The notes: a model not told the origin generated them from the sequence alone. Shown: positions 37,235 through 47,040, numbered from the stretch's first letter. The stretch: DNA of 64,000 bases from Brackiella oedipodis DSM 13743 (GCF_000621025.1 NZ_JHZJ01000011.1:1-64000), one strand, 5' to 3'. Program-made: numbers and translations.

Positions 37235-38176
37235 ATGAGTAAAGCGTTACAGAGCCCGTTACCCATGCGTGACGGCGTCAATCCTAGTTGTGTGTTTCTA
37301 CCCAAGGCCGAATGGCCAGATTTATTGAGTTTTCTGTTAGAGCGTTTCCAATACATGGAGGCTGAGGTCATAAAGCAGCGTTTACAAGCAGGCGAAATGG
37401 TCACGCAGTCAGGGCAGGTGCTTAACTTACATAGCCCATACATGCCAGAAACCTTGATTTGGTATTATCGTGAGGTACCCAATGAGCCGGTGGTGCCTTT
37501 TGAGATTGAGATTCTGCACCAGGATGAGCATTTATTGGTCGTGGATAAACCGCATTTTTTAGCCACAACCCCTGGTGGTAAATATTTGCAGCAGACGGTG
37601 CTTACCCGTTTGCGTAAGGCCTTGAATAATCCGGCCATTAGTCCGATTCATCGGCTCGATAAGGATACTGCCGGGGTGTTGGTGTTTTGTCTTGATGCAG
37701 ATTCGCGCGGTCTCTACCAAAGCTTATTTCAGCAAGGTCGAATTCAAAAAATTTATGAAGCCGTGGCGCCCAGTCCGCAGGGTGCAGATTGGCACTGGCC
37801 CTTGCGACGTCGAAGTCGCATTGACCATAGTGCCAATTACTTTAGGATGTGTGAGGTGCAGGGTCCCGCCAATAGCGAAACGGTGATTACCTTATTGCGG
37901 CGCGGTCCGCGTTATAGCCTTTATCAGTTACAACCGCTCAGTGGTAAAAAGCATCAGTTGCGCGTGCATATGAATGCCCTTGGGTTGCCCCTTTGCAATG
38001 ATAGTTATTATCCGCAATTACTACCTGAGCAAAAAGAACAAGACTTTAGCAAACCGCTGCAATTATTAGCCAAACACATTGCTTTTGTGGATCCTATTAC
38101 CGCGCAATTTCGACAATTTACGAGTCGACGTCATTTAAGTATGCAAGCGCTCTGCGATTGCCGTCCTTCTGTATAA
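37235..38176 (+). CDS. RluA family pseudouridine synthase
   Basis: Isomerises specific uridines in rRNA or tRNA. The catalytic motif is HRLDKDTAGV, with Asp142 as the nucleophile, and the downstream LHVDKPHFLATTPGG-like and SGKKHQLRVHMNALGLPLCND motifs are typical. 313 residues from the ATG at 37235, preceded by GAAGGA; an upstream in-frame start at 37211 is less likely. No S4 RNA-binding domain is obvious, so it resembles RluA/RluE-TruC-like forms. A helicase gene follows after 7 bases. Confidence 0.9.
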   Translation: MSKALQSPLPMRDGVNPSCVFLPKAEWPDLLSFLLERFQYMEAEVIKQRLQAGEMVTQSGQVLNLHSPYMPETLIWYYREVPNEPVVPFEIEILHQDEHLLVVDKPHFLATTPGGKYLQQTVLTRLRKALNNPAISPIHRLDKDTAGVLVFCLDADSRGLYQSLFQQGRIQKIYEAVAPSPQGADWHWPLRRRSRIDHSANYFRMCEVQGPANSETVITLLRRGPRYSLYQLQPLSGKKHQLRVHMNALGLPLCNDSYYPQLLPEQKEQDFSKPLQLLAKHIAFVDPITAQFRQFTSRRHLSMQALCDCRPSV

Positions 38177-38183
38177 AAATATC

Positions 38184-40046
38184 ATGACCGCTACTATTCA
38201 CTCCTCAGCTTCTGAACCTAGTACAGAGCAGGTAGTCCAAGAAGCCGCTTTTATTGATGCGCGTGCCGGCAGTGGTAAATCGACTGTCATTGTCAAACAA
38301 ACCGCCTACTATGCGCAAAGCGATCGCTGTTTGCTGCTGTCCTTTAGTCAGGCCGGTGCTGATGTACTGAATAATTATTTAAAAAGGCTAGATCAAGATT
38401 TCAATGCCTTGATTCGAGTGTATACGGTCGATAAATTTGCCAATGTCATCTTGCAAAATCTCAACGACTATCGTTTTCCGATGGAAACCGCGGATTTTGT
38501 GCGTCATTTACTACCGGAGCTTGCGCAACGCGCCTGTGATCACTTAACGGCGCGCGCCATTGCTTTTGATGGCCAAGGCGAAGCCATGGATTTTGTGGCG
38601 CCACAACTGAACGAGTCACAAATGGGCTTGTTGTTTAGGGATTTAGAGTTTTTTCGCAGTTCACTGGCCTTTGAAGCCGAAGATAGCTTTGCGGTTCAAG
38701 AGATTTGTGAGGGTAATTTGCATTTCGATAGCCGCTTTGTGCAAGAAGTCTATTACTTGTATGAAGACATGCGAGCGCGTTGGCGACCGGAATATAGCCG
38801 TCATTGGTCAGCCGCTCAGCAGACTAAGCTGCGCAACTACGAAGAAGGTTTTCGACTGATCGGGGATGCTGTTTATGATGTGATGCAGTATGACAGTCAT
38901 ACGATTGCGGCGGTCGTAAGTGATATAGATAGGGTCTTTATTGATGAGTTTCATGACATCACGCCTTTGCAATTGGAATTTATTAAACGCATTTGTCAGC
39001 ACAAAAAAAGTGTGATGGCTGTTGGTGATCGCTTTCAAAATATTTTTGCCTGGCGTGCGACCAATACCGATGTGGTGTTTCAAGAGTTTTTACGATATTT
39101 TCATGGCGTTGTCGTGCAACAAAAACATAGTCATCGGTTTGGAGCCCGCTTAAGTGCTTTGTGCGCTCAGATTACGCAACGTGAGGTGCTATCGAGTACG
39201 ACTTATGATACGCAAATTGAGTATCTGCCTTTGCAACCAATGGCGGCGCTCAAGCTCAATCCGCATTGCACAGCGCTGTTGGCCCAAGATTATGTACAGT
39301 TGCTGCAGGCAGTATTTGGACTGTGGCAGTATAAGCCAGCGCAGAGCGAGCTAAAGTTTAGTTTTGCACTGCATAATTGCTTGGTGGTGCATTTATTAAA
39401 TCTGATGTATGCCCTGAAATTCCATCAGTTCTTGGGCCATGAACGACAATTTAAATTTGACGCAGAACGTTTTTTTAACAGTCATGTGGTGAATTTAAGC
39501 GATCTTGCTAGACAAGAGTTACTTGAAGATTTCAATCTCAAACGCTTGCAGCACTATATGCGCCTATTTATGCAAAGCCAAGGCGCGCCGCTAGGTCAAA
39601 ACGAGGAGGTCTTTAGTCAATCATTCAAAGCGGTTTTTATGGCTTGTTTGCGGCAAGACCATATCACTATTGTCGAGATCTTGCGTTCACTGGTAGAGCA
39701 AGGGCGCATCTTTACGGTTAGCCAGGGTGGTGTCCCGAGTCGATTCGATACCATGGCCTGGCAATTATTTCAGCAGGCAGCTGGGCAACAGGGCTGGCGC
39801 TTGAGTGATTGGCCGACGGTCTTTGGCAGCCTCTTGCGGCACTGGAAAAAAAAGGGAGGTGTGCCGTGTATGACGGTGGCTCAAGCCAAAGGTCGGGAGT
39901 TTGATACAGTCTTTTTGTATGGTGCTGATGAGCACGGTTTCTTGGCGCGTCCAGACGGCACAGAAGTGTCGCGCAATGAGTTTTATGTCGGTATTACGCG
40001 TTGCAAGAAAAAACTGGTGCTGATCAATGAGACACCACAGCCTTAG
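38184..40046 (+). CDS. Divergent UvrD/Rep-family (SF1) helicase-like protein
   Basis: A 620-residue SF1 ATPase. Motif I ARAGSGKST is at 26-34. Motif II VFIDEFHDIT (251-260) has His where UvrD has Gln (DEFQD). Motif III GDRFQNIFAWRA (281-292) replaces the usual GDDDQSIYRWRG. Motif V is TVAQAKGREFDTVFLYG and motif VI EFYVGITRCKKKLVLI. Between motifs Ia and II lies an atypical 150-residue region. It is shorter than UvrD (about 720) and may lack full 1B/2B subdomains. The start lies 7 bases after the pseudouridine synthase stop with no ribosome binding site, implying translational coupling. Role unknown; DNA repair or a phage/plasmid-related function is possible. Confidence 0.85.
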   Translation: MTATIHSSASEPSTEQVVQEAAFIDARAGSGKSTVIVKQTAYYAQSDRCLLLSFSQAGADVLNNYLKRLDQDFNALIRVYTVDKFANVILQNLNDYRFPMETADFVRHLLPELAQRACDHLTARAIAFDGQGEAMDFVAPQLNESQMGLLFRDLEFFRSSLAFEAEDSFAVQEICEGNLHFDSRFVQEVYYLYEDMRARWRPEYSRHWSAAQQTKLRNYEEGFRLIGDAVYDVMQYDSHTIAAVVSDIDRVFIDEFHDITPLQLEFIKRICQHKKSVMAVGDRFQNIFAWRATNTDVVFQEFLRYFHGVVVQQKHSHRFGARLSALCAQITQREVLSSTTYDTQIEYLPLQPMAALKLNPHCTALLAQDYVQLLQAVFGLWQYKPAQSELKFSFALHNCLVVHLLNLMYALKFHQFLGHERQFKFDAERFFNSHVVNLSDLARQELLEDFNLKRLQHYMRLFMQSQGAPLGQNEEVFSQSFKAVFMACLRQDHITIVEILRSLVEQGRIFTVSQGGVPSRFDTMAWQLFQQAAGQQGWRLSDWPTVFGSLLRHWKKKGGVPCMTVAQAKGREFDTVFLYGADEHGFLARPDGTEVSRNEFYVGITRCKKKLVLINETPQP

Positions 40047-40091
40047 CGGCTAGTCAGCACCACTCATTAGCATAGACTCACGGCAATAAAT

Positions 40092-40116
40092 TAAAGGCTG
40101 CCATAAGCAGCCTTTA
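40092..40116. terminator. Bidirectional stem-loop between helicase and fpr genes
   Basis: Stem TAAAGGCTGC / GCAGCCTTTA with a 5-base loop in the convergent gap. T runs are short, so termination efficiency is uncertain. Confidence 0.6.
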
Positions 40117-40148
40117 GGAGATGAAGAAAGGTATCTAAGCGCTTGAGC

Positions 40149-40922
40149 TTACTGATCGGCAAACGCCCGTTCAATGACAAAATCGCCTTGTTGGGTGGTA
40201 TTGCCCTCGGTCAAGCCATTGTCTTCGCAGATTTGTTTGAGGTCGCGTAACATCGCAGGACTACCACAAATCATGACGCGGTCAGTTTCTGGGTTGAGCG
40301 CAGGGACACCTAAATCTTGGTAGAGCTTGCCGCTATTCATTAAATCAGTGATGCGGCCTTGATTCTTAAAGGGTTCACGCGTCACCGTTGGGTAGTACTT
40401 AAGCTGTTTGCTGACATATTCGCCCAAATAAGGATCCTGTGGCAGATCTTTAGTGAATAAGTCGTAGTAGCAGAGCTCATTGACCTGACGCACACCATGA
40501 ATCAAGATGACTTCGTCGAATTTTTCGTAGGTTTCGGGGTCACGCGCAATACTAAGAAACGGTGCCAAGCCCGTACCCGTGCCAAGCAAATACAAACGTT
40601 TGCCAGGTAATAGATAATCTGTCAATAAGGTACCTGTAGGCTTGCGACCAATAATAATCGAATCACCAGGTTGAATATGTTGCAAGCGCGAGGTCAATGG
40701 ACCGTCTTGCACCTTAATGCTCAAGAACTCTAGGTGCTCTTCATAATTAGGACTGGCAATACTATACGCTCTCAAGAGTGGCTTGCCATTGACGGGTAAG
40801 CCAATCATGGTGAAATGACCACTGCTAAAGCGTAAAGAGCGATCACGCGTGGTGGTAAAACTAAACAAGCGATCGGTCCAGTGATGCACGGTAAGGACCT
40901 TACCCTCTAAAAAAGCTGCCAT
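40149..40922 (-). CDS. fpr: Ferredoxin-NADP reductase
   Basis: FAD-dependent reductase of the bacterial Fpr class, 257 residues. FAD-binding RAYSIASPNYEEHLEF (RxYS), the NADP-binding GTGTGLAPFLSIARDP and the C-terminal CGSPAML are visible. The ATG at 40922 fits homology (MAAFLEGKVL); the open frame extends 48 bases upstream. Such enzymes serve oxidative-stress defence, Fe-S assembly and release of iron via Bfd; Bfd is encoded at 60527. Confidence 0.95.
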   Translation of the reverse strand: MAAFLEGKVLTVHHWTDRLFSFTTTRDRSLRFSSGHFTMIGLPVNGKPLLRAYSIASPNYEEHLEFLSIKVQDGPLTSRLQHIQPGDSIIIGRKPTGTLLTDYLLPGKRLYLLGTGTGLAPFLSIARDPETYEKFDEVILIHGVRQVNELCYYDLFTKDLPQDPYLGEYVSKQLKYYPTVTREPFKNQGRITDLMNSGKLYQDLGVPALNPETDRVMICGSPAMLRDLKQICEDNGLTEGNTTQQGDFVIERAFADQ

Positions 40923-41051
40923 TCTTATCACCGTAAAAATTAAAACCCATATTTTATAATAGAAATTCAACTAGGGTAAACGCTGTGCGATTTTATTAAA
41001 TAATAATCATTCTAAATTAATAATTAACCATACAGCCGCGCAGATACACCG

Positions 41052-41546
41052 TTATTCCTGCTCTAAGAGCAACATAGTGCCACGGCAATTGGCACTTCCA
41101 CAGCAACATTTGTAATTTTGTTTGAGTTCGTCGGTGATTTTTTCGTCGGTTATTAGACAATAATCAAAAAATAGTTCCTGGTCTTTTTTGATATTTTTCT
41201 TGGCAAGAATATAAACCCGTTTGCCATCAGCGCTTTCTTCGGTTTCACAGTTGGGATTACAGCTATGATTAATCCACCGGGCATCGTTGCCCTTTTGACC
41301 GCCATCGATGATCTTGCCACTGCTCAATGAGAAATAAAAGGTATGGAAAGGATTGTCTGGATCCACTGGCCATAGCGCATCGGCTTTTTTTTGGCTAATG
41401 CGCTTGCCTGTATATTCCATAATGGTGGTGCCTTTTTTGATGGCACAGGCTGCAAACACCCCTTTGCCGTGTACGGTGGATTGGGCAACGTAGTGTAAAA
41501 CCTTAGGGGTGGATTTTTTCATGACAGTACGGCGGCTGACAGGCAC
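41052..41546 (-). CDS. SET-domain protein lysine methyltransferase-like
   Basis: A protein of about 164 residues (156 if the ATG at 41522 is used; the longer start is GTG). It has a complete eukaryotic-type SET domain: VHGKGVFAACAIKKGTTIMEYTG, the SAM-binding NHSCNPNCE and the catalytic ELFFDY. A post-SET-like cysteine cluster CCCGSANCRG follows. SET proteins methylate lysines; bacterial ones are scattered and their targets are mostly unknown. No ribosome binding site is clear at either start. Neighbours give no functional hint. Confidence 0.9.
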   Translation of the reverse strand: MPVSRRTVMKKSTPKVLHYVAQSTVHGKGVFAACAIKKGTTIMEYTGKRISQKKADALWPVDPDNPFHTFYFSLSSGKIIDGGQKGNDARWINHSCNPNCETEESADGKRVYILAKKNIKKDQELFFDYCLITDEKITDELKQNYKCCCGSANCRGTMLLLEQE

Positions 41547-41655
41547 AAAATATAAAAAAGATACTATAGCAGTAAGCCATCTTCTAATAAACTATTTTGA
41601 TGGCAGTGTTACTATAATAAGCTTTACTGAATCATTGATTGACTAAAGAGCGAAT

Positions 41656-43422
41656 ATGGACCAGCAGCTTAACCAGGCCGATACCCATCAGGTGTCTTCA
41701 GAGAATCTACGCAGTGGCGCCCAAGCGCTACTTGATACCCTTATCGAAAACGGTGTGGATACTGTTTTTGGCTATCCCGGCGGCGCCGTCTTGCCTTTGT
41801 ATGACGCGCTTTATAGCGAACCGCGGATTAAGCATGTCCTGGTCAGACATGAGCAAGCGGCTGTGCATGCGGCCGAAGGTTATGCGCGCTCTACTGGACG
41901 GCCGGGTGTGGTCATCGTGACATCAGGGCCCGGGATGTCAAATACTACCACGGGTTTATTGGATGCGTTTTGTGATTCGATTCCTGTATTGTGCATTAGC
42001 GGTCAGGTAGCGACTACTGCCATTGGCACGGCCGCCTTCCAAGAATGCGATGCGGTGGGTATTTCACGTCCCGTCACCAAATGGAACTCGCAAATCAAAC
42101 GCTCAGAGGATATTGTGGCAGTGGTCTCCAAAGCCATTAATCTCACGGTCGAGGGTCGGCCAGGTCCGGTGTTAGTAGATTTTCCTAAAGATTTACAAAT
42201 TGCTCCAGTCCCTGCGGTTCGTGCCAATCACTCAATAGAACCACAAACGCCCAGCATACCAGACTCGGTAATGCAAGCGGCCATTAAGCGTGCCGCCGCG
42301 CTGATTGCCAATGCGCGCCGACCAGTGTTCTACGGCGGCGGGGGCTTGATTAATTCGGGCGCCGATGCGTGCGAGGTTTTTAGTAATTTAGTGCATTACA
42401 CGGGGGCGCCTTGTACCCTAACGCTGATGGGGTTGGGAGCTTTTCCTGCCAATGAAAAACAATTCCTTGGTATGTTGGGTATGCATGGGACGCTCGAAGC
42501 CAATTTAGCCATGCATCATGCGGATTTGATTGTCTGTGTAGGGGCACGTTTTGACGACCGTATTACAGGACGCCTATCAGATTTCTGCCCTCATGCTGTC
42601 AAAATACACTTAGACATTGATCCAGCCTCCATCGACAAAGTTGTGCGTGCCGATGTCGCCTTGGTGGGGGATTGTTACCTCACCCTTAAACAATTATTTA
42701 ACGAGGTTAAACAACAAGAAAGCGTGCCTGAACAACTAAAAGATTGGTGGCAACGCATAGACAAATGGCGTGCCAAAGATTGCTTGAACTTCAGTGCTTC
42801 GGATGAGGTGATTTTGCCGCAAGATTTGCTGAGTACGCTCAATCGCTTGCTCGAAGACCGTGACGCCATTGTCTCTACCGATGTGGGTCAACATCAAATG
42901 TGGGCGGCTCAATATTTGCACTTTAATCGCCCAAATCGCTGGTTAACTTCAGGCGGTGCCGGTACCATGGGCTATGGCATGCCAGCGGCGATTGGCGCGC
43001 AAATCGGTAATCCAGAGGATCTCGTAGTGTGTATTAGTGGCGATGCCTCTTTCTTAATGAATATGCAAGAAATGGCAACGGCTATTCAACACCGTACACC
43101 GATTAAGGTAATTCTTTGTAATAACGAACATATGGGCATGGTTCGGCAATGGCAGGAGCTGATTCATGAGCGTCGTTATAGTCATAGTTATAACGAGAGT
43201 ATGCCCGATTATGTGGCGGTCGCACGGGGCTTTGGTTGGCAAGCGGCGCGTGTCTCCGATCCGTTCGAGCTAGAAGATGCACTGCTTGACTGCTTAGAGT
43301 CAGATGGGCCTTATTTATTGGATGTGCGCGTGCAAAAACAACAAAACTGCTTTCCTATGATGCCTGCGGGCTATGGTCATCAACAAGTCATGTTGTCCGA
43401 AGATACGTGGTATGTTGAATAA
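41656..43422 (+). CDS. ilvB: Acetolactate synthase large subunit
   Basis: ThDP-dependent enzyme, first common step of branched-chain amino-acid synthesis. 588 residues with the three pyruvate-oxidase-like domains: PYR domain with catalytic Glu in [15 protein letters not shown], central FAD domain, and PP domain with the ThDP motif [12 protein letters not shown]...LCNN. The FAD/herbicide-site segment [19 protein letters not shown] is present, so it is a biosynthetic-type AHAS and not AlsS. No small regulatory subunit gene (ilvH/ilvN) or ilvC adjoins it. The GDASF variant resembles alphaproteobacterial enzymes more than the GEGSIQ form I associate with betaproteobacteria. Confidence 0.9.
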   Translation: MDQQLNQADTHQVSSENLRSGAQALLDTLIENGVDTVFGYPGGAVLPLYDALYSEPRIKHVLVRHEQAAVHAAEGYARSTGRPGVVIVTSGPGMSNTTTGLLDAFCDSIPVLCISGQVATTAIGTAAFQECDAVGISRPVTKWNSQIKRSEDIVAVVSKAINLTVEGRPGPVLVDFPKDLQIAPVPAVRANHSIEPQTPSIPDSVMQAAIKRAAALIANARRPVFYGGGGLINSGADACEVFSNLVHYTGAPCTLTLMGLGAFPANEKQFLGMLGMHGTLEANLAMHHADLIVCVGARFDDRITGRLSDFCPHAVKIHLDIDPASIDKVVRADVALVGDCYLTLKQLFNEVKQQESVPEQLKDWWQRIDKWRAKDCLNFSASDEVILPQDLLSTLNRLLEDRDAIVSTDVGQHQMWAAQYLHFNRPNRWLTSGGAGTMGYGMPAAIGAQIGNPEDLVVCISGDASFLMNMQEMATAIQHRTPIKVILCNNEHMGMVRQWQELIHERRYSHSYNESMPDYVAVARGFGWQAARVSDPFELEDALLDCLESDGPYLLDVRVQKQQNCFPMMPAGYGHQQVMLSEDTWYVE

Positions 43423-43488
43423 AGGCGAGCTCAATAGCTTGATGCATTAGTGCTTTAGGTTAGTGCCTTTGGTTTCTGTTGCAGTCAC

Positions 43489-43518
43489 AAAAAACGGCTT
43501 CTTCAGAAGCCGTTTTTT
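43489..43518. terminator. Bidirectional terminator between ilvB and thiolase genes
   Basis: Stem AAAAAACGGCTTC / GAAGCCGTTTTTT with a 4-base loop. It serves both convergent genes. Confidence 0.92.
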
Positions 43519-43526
43519 AATAGCGA

Positions 43527-44708
43527 CTATAGCATCTCAAACGCCATGGCGACGGCCTCACCACCGCCAATACATAAGCTCGCGATACCTTTTTTGCCAC
43601 CGGACTGACGCAAAGCGGCCAATAAAGTCACGATAATGCGGGCACCGGAAGCGCCGATAGGGTGACCCAGCGCCGTCGCCCCGCCGTGGATATTGACTTT
43701 TTTGGGATCTAAGTCCAGTTCTTTGGTGGCCGCCATCGTGACTACAGCAAAGGCTTCATTGATCTCGTACAGATCGACTTCATCCTTGTTCCAACCGGCT
43801 TTATCGAGCACTTTTTTGAGGGCTGAAACAGGTGCCGTGGTAAACCACTCAGGCTCATGTGAGTGCTGAGCATGGGCAACAATCTTGGCCAATGGTTTGA
43901 GACCCTTTTTCTCGGCGACAGATTGACGCATTAACACCAAGGCCGCAGCACCATCGGAGATCGCCGACGCATTGGCCGCAGTAACAGTACCGTCTTTTTT
44001 GAAAGCCGGGCGCAGACTTGGGATTTTTTCGGGTTTGGCTTTGCCAGGGAGTTCATCGGTAGTGACCTGCTCTTCGCCTTTGCGAGTTTTGACGGTCACA
44101 GCTTGAATTTCCCAGTCAAAGGCACCGTCTTGAATGGCTTGATTGGCACGACGTAAGGATTCGGTGGCAAATTCATCTTGTTGTTCGCGCGTGAAGTTGT
44201 ATTTTTCGGCGCATAACTCACCATACACACCCATGGCAGTACCTGGCTTGTAAGCATCTTCGAGACCGTCAAGAGCCATATGATCATAGACCTTGTCGTG
44301 ACCGTAACGATAGCCAGCACGGGCTTTTTTGAGGAGATAAGGGGCGTTAGTCATGCTCTCCTGCCCGCCTGCGACGGCGACCTCACAAGAACCGGCCAAT
44401 AATAAATCATGTGCATACATGGCCGCCTTCATACCTGAACCACACATTTTGTTGAGTGTGGTACTGCTGACAGAGGTCGGTAAACCCGCACCGAGCGTGG
44501 CTTGACGAGCGGGGGCTTGACCCTGACCCGCTTGTAGCACATTACCCATAATGACTTCTTGTACATCTTCGGCAGCAATGCCTGCTCGCTCCACAGCGGC
44601 TTTGATGGCAATAGCGCCTAATTCGTGTGCGCTTAAGGGAGAAAGACTACCCATCATACTGCCCATTGGGGTACGCGCAACGGCAACAACGACAACAGGA
44701 TCTGACAT
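43527..44708 (-). CDS. Acetyl-CoA C-acetyltransferase (thiolase)
   Basis: Condenses or cleaves acetoacetyl-CoA. 393 residues, with the acyl-carrier Cys89 (NKMCGSGMKA), His in NIHGGATALGHPIGASGAR and the C-terminal proton-donor Cys in CIGGGEAVAM. Length and motifs fit the biosynthetic AtoB/PhaA group. No phaB or phaC is adjacent, so a role in fatty-acid or ketone-body use is equally possible. Confidence 0.95.
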   Translation of the reverse strand: MSDPVVVVAVARTPMGSMMGSLSPLSAHELGAIAIKAAVERAGIAAEDVQEVIMGNVLQAGQGQAPARQATLGAGLPTSVSSTTLNKMCGSGMKAAMYAHDLLLAGSCEVAVAGGQESMTNAPYLLKKARAGYRYGHDKVYDHMALDGLEDAYKPGTAMGVYGELCAEKYNFTREQQDEFATESLRRANQAIQDGAFDWEIQAVTVKTRKGEEQVTTDELPGKAKPEKIPSLRPAFKKDGTVTAANASAISDGAAALVLMRQSVAEKKGLKPLAKIVAHAQHSHEPEWFTTAPVSALKKVLDKAGWNKDEVDLYEINEAFAVVTMAATKELDLDPKKVNIHGGATALGHPIGASGARIIVTLLAALRQSGGKKGIASLCIGGGEAVAMAFEML

Positions 44709-44987
44709 AAAAGGCTCCTATGATGAATGACTGGATTAGTGGTAATAAGGGCTAAGTCATCAGAAAGATGGATGGCGTCTTACCGTTTGCTGGTCCCCCA
44801 GCGGACGGTGGTGAGCCAACTTAGCAGAGATAGTTTCATTATCTTCATATTTGCTCGGCGCATATGAGGAATGGCAGCTGACTAGTAAAAACCACTATTT
44901 AACCTGCAGAGCTTCAGTTTTAATTTTATAGAGGAAACTTGACAGTAATACGACAGTTTTAAACGACTGTGACGATGAGGTTTGAGC

Positions 44988-46049
44988 ATGAATAAAAACG
45001 AAGCAAAACTCCACTTTCCCTGGCAAGAGCAATTACCTAAACCTGGTCACGCCATCACCATTACGGAGGGCCTGAAATGGTTACGCCTGCCTTTGCCTTT
45101 TGCCCTTGATCATGTCAATGTCTGGTTGCTGGCCGATGAATACCAAAACCGACGCGGTTGGACCTTAATTGACTGTGGCATCAATAAACCAGCGGTACAA
45201 GCCCTATGGCAAGAGATTTTTGATCATGTTTTAGAGGGCTTACCCATAGTGCGGGTAATTGTCACGCATATGCATCCTGATCATGTGGGCTTAGCGGGCT
45301 GGCTCTGCGAGCGTTGGCAAGCTCCCTTGTATATGAGCATGACGGATTATTTTGTGGCGCGCTGTATGTTAATGGACCCAGAGGGCGGTGTGACGGGCGG
45401 TAACAATGCCGTACGACATTTTGCCGCACACGGTTTGCGTGATCCAGAATCCCTCGAAAAAATCCGTGAAAGAGCGCGTTATTACCCAGGCTTAGTGGCT
45501 CCCTTGCCCAAAAGCTATCATCGCTTAGTGGATGGCGAGCAGCTGTCGATTGGTCAACATACATGGCGCCTTATCAAAGGCTATGGCCACGCGCCCGAGC
45601 ATATGGCGTTATATTGTGCAGATTTGGATATTTTGATAAGTGGCGATATGCTTTTGCCAAGGATTTCTACCAATATTAGTGTGATTGATTCTGATCCAGA
45701 AGGTAATCCTTTGCCCCTCTATTTGCAAACCGTCAAACAGTTTTTAGAGATACCGGATCATACCTTAGTCCTACCGTCGCACGGTCGCCCCTTTAAGGGC
45801 ATTGCAGAGCGTGTTAAACAGCAGCAAGAGCATCACCAAGAGCGTTTGGATGAGGTATGGCAAGCCTGTCAAGAGCAAGCGCGAAGTTGTGCGGAGATTG
45901 TGCCGATTATGTTTAAAAGGCAGTTGGATTTGCATCAACTGACCTTTGCTATGGGCGAGGCCTTGGCCCATTTACATGCGCTGTATTTTGCAGGTAAATT
46001 GCAAAGGCAGCAAGATGCCGAGGGTGTGTATAAGTTTAAGGCGCTATAA
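44988..46049 (+). CDS. MBL-fold metallo-hydrolase
   Basis: Metallo-beta-lactamase fold protein of 353 residues. The zinc-binding motif THMHPDHVG is at 93-101. Further ligands are seen in GHAPEHM and LISGDMLLP, and the final His in LPSHGRPF. A C-terminal helical extension (about 265-353) is typical of the group related to LACTB2 and RNase-Z-like hydrolases. Substrate unknown. GAGG lies 9 bases before the ATG at 44988; an in-frame TTG two codons earlier is less likely. Confidence 0.88.
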   Translation: MNKNEAKLHFPWQEQLPKPGHAITITEGLKWLRLPLPFALDHVNVWLLADEYQNRRGWTLIDCGINKPAVQALWQEIFDHVLEGLPIVRVIVTHMHPDHVGLAGWLCERWQAPLYMSMTDYFVARCMLMDPEGGVTGGNNAVRHFAAHGLRDPESLEKIRERARYYPGLVAPLPKSYHRLVDGEQLSIGQHTWRLIKGYGHAPEHMALYCADLDILISGDMLLPRISTNISVIDSDPEGNPLPLYLQTVKQFLEIPDHTLVLPSHGRPFKGIAERVKQQQEHHQERLDEVWQACQEQARSCAEIVPIMFKRQLDLHQLTFAMGEALAHLHALYFAGKLQRQQDAEGVYKFKAL

Positions 46050-46110
46050 GCCCATCGCTACACAGCACTTATGCACAGAATTCTCGAAGTTATACATGGG
46101 TTTATGCACA
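46025..46110. promoter_or_regulatory. Three DnaA-box-like 9-mers at the end of the MBL gene
   Basis: TGTGTATAA (46025-46033, inside the MBL stop region), TTATGCACA (46069-46077) and TTATGCACA (46102-46110), in the convergent gap before the LysE gene. Confidence 0.45.
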
Positions 46111-46130
46111 AGCCTAGGGGCTTGGTTCCG

Positions 46131-46781
46131 TTATGCTTGCGCGATGGCGCTGATGATTAAATATATAGCCAAGCCCCCCAATATAAACGCTGAGATGCGA
46201 TTAAACCAGCGTTGAGCTTGGGGTTGTTTTTGCATATAACGGCCCACCTGCTCGGCCCCTATACAAATCAGCCCAAAAATGATAATCGTTGAGAGGATCA
46301 TCAACGCCCCCATGATGATGTATTGCACGGCCACATGACCTTGCTCGGGACGTATAAAAGGCTGCGTAATAAATATAAAAAAGAAAATAATTTTAGGGTT
46401 GCTAATATTCATCAAAAAGCCCTGACGATAGGCCGACCACAGGCTTTTTTGGGGCGCACTTGGAGGCAATTTAGTGGCACGCGTATCGACCACTAAGGGC
46501 GGTGCCTTAAAGACATTCCAACTTAAGAACAGCAGATAGCTGGCGCCCAGTAAGCATAGCAGCAAATAAAAAATAGGTGACTGCCTCAAGATACCTGCTA
46601 GACCCAAAGCGACAATACTGGTATGTACACATAAACTGGTGCACAGGCCGGCAATAATGGCAAAACCTACACGTCGACCATGACGCACGGCTTGGGTCAG
46701 CAAGAAAATATTATCGGGACCAGGAGACATGGCCATCAGGCACGAAGAGATAAAAAAAGACAATAACAGAGGAAAAGCCAT
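46131..46781 (-). CDS. LysE family amino-acid/metabolite exporter
   Basis: RhtB/LysE-type exporter of 216 residues with about six membrane spans. The family signature MSPGPDNIFLLTQAVRHGRRVGF is near the N-terminus, and NPKIIFFFIFI marks the fourth helix. The ATG at 46781 follows GCAGGT; the open frame extends 60 bases further. Substrate unknown. Confidence 0.92.
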   Translation of the reverse strand: MAFPLLLSFFISSCLMAMSPGPDNIFLLTQAVRHGRRVGFAIIAGLCTSLCVHTSIVALGLAGILRQSPIFYLLLCLLGASYLLFLSWNVFKAPPLVVDTRATKLPPSAPQKSLWSAYRQGFLMNISNPKIIFFFIFITQPFIRPEQGHVAVQYIIMGALMILSTIIIFGLICIGAEQVGRYMQKQPQAQRWFNRISAFILGGLAIYLIISAIAQA

Positions 46782-46911
46782 GTATAACCTGCAATACAAT
46801 GCTTGCTCGAATGCGAGCATTGCTAAATCAGCAAAATTCATTAAGATTATAGTATGTTATGTCATAACTCGATGACTAAACAAGCCATACCGCTAAGCGC
46901 TACCGTCGCTT

Positions 46912-46981
46912 GCTCCCTGCGCGTCTTGGTGACTGCACTTACGCCTCGCTCTAAGGCCTCGTACTGGGAGCTGAGTTTTTA
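46912..46981 (+). promoter_or_regulatory. Possible structured leader upstream of metC
   Basis: GCTCCC (46912-46917) pairs with GGGAGC (46966-46971) around 48 bases, followed by TGAG and TTTTT. This resembles an attenuator hairpin about 60 bases ahead of metC. No known riboswitch consensus is evident. Confidence 0.3.
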
Positions 46982-47040
46982 AAACGCCTAAATGGACGCC
47001 CTAAGTGAGCGGCTAGCCCAATCAATAAGGATTAGATTGC

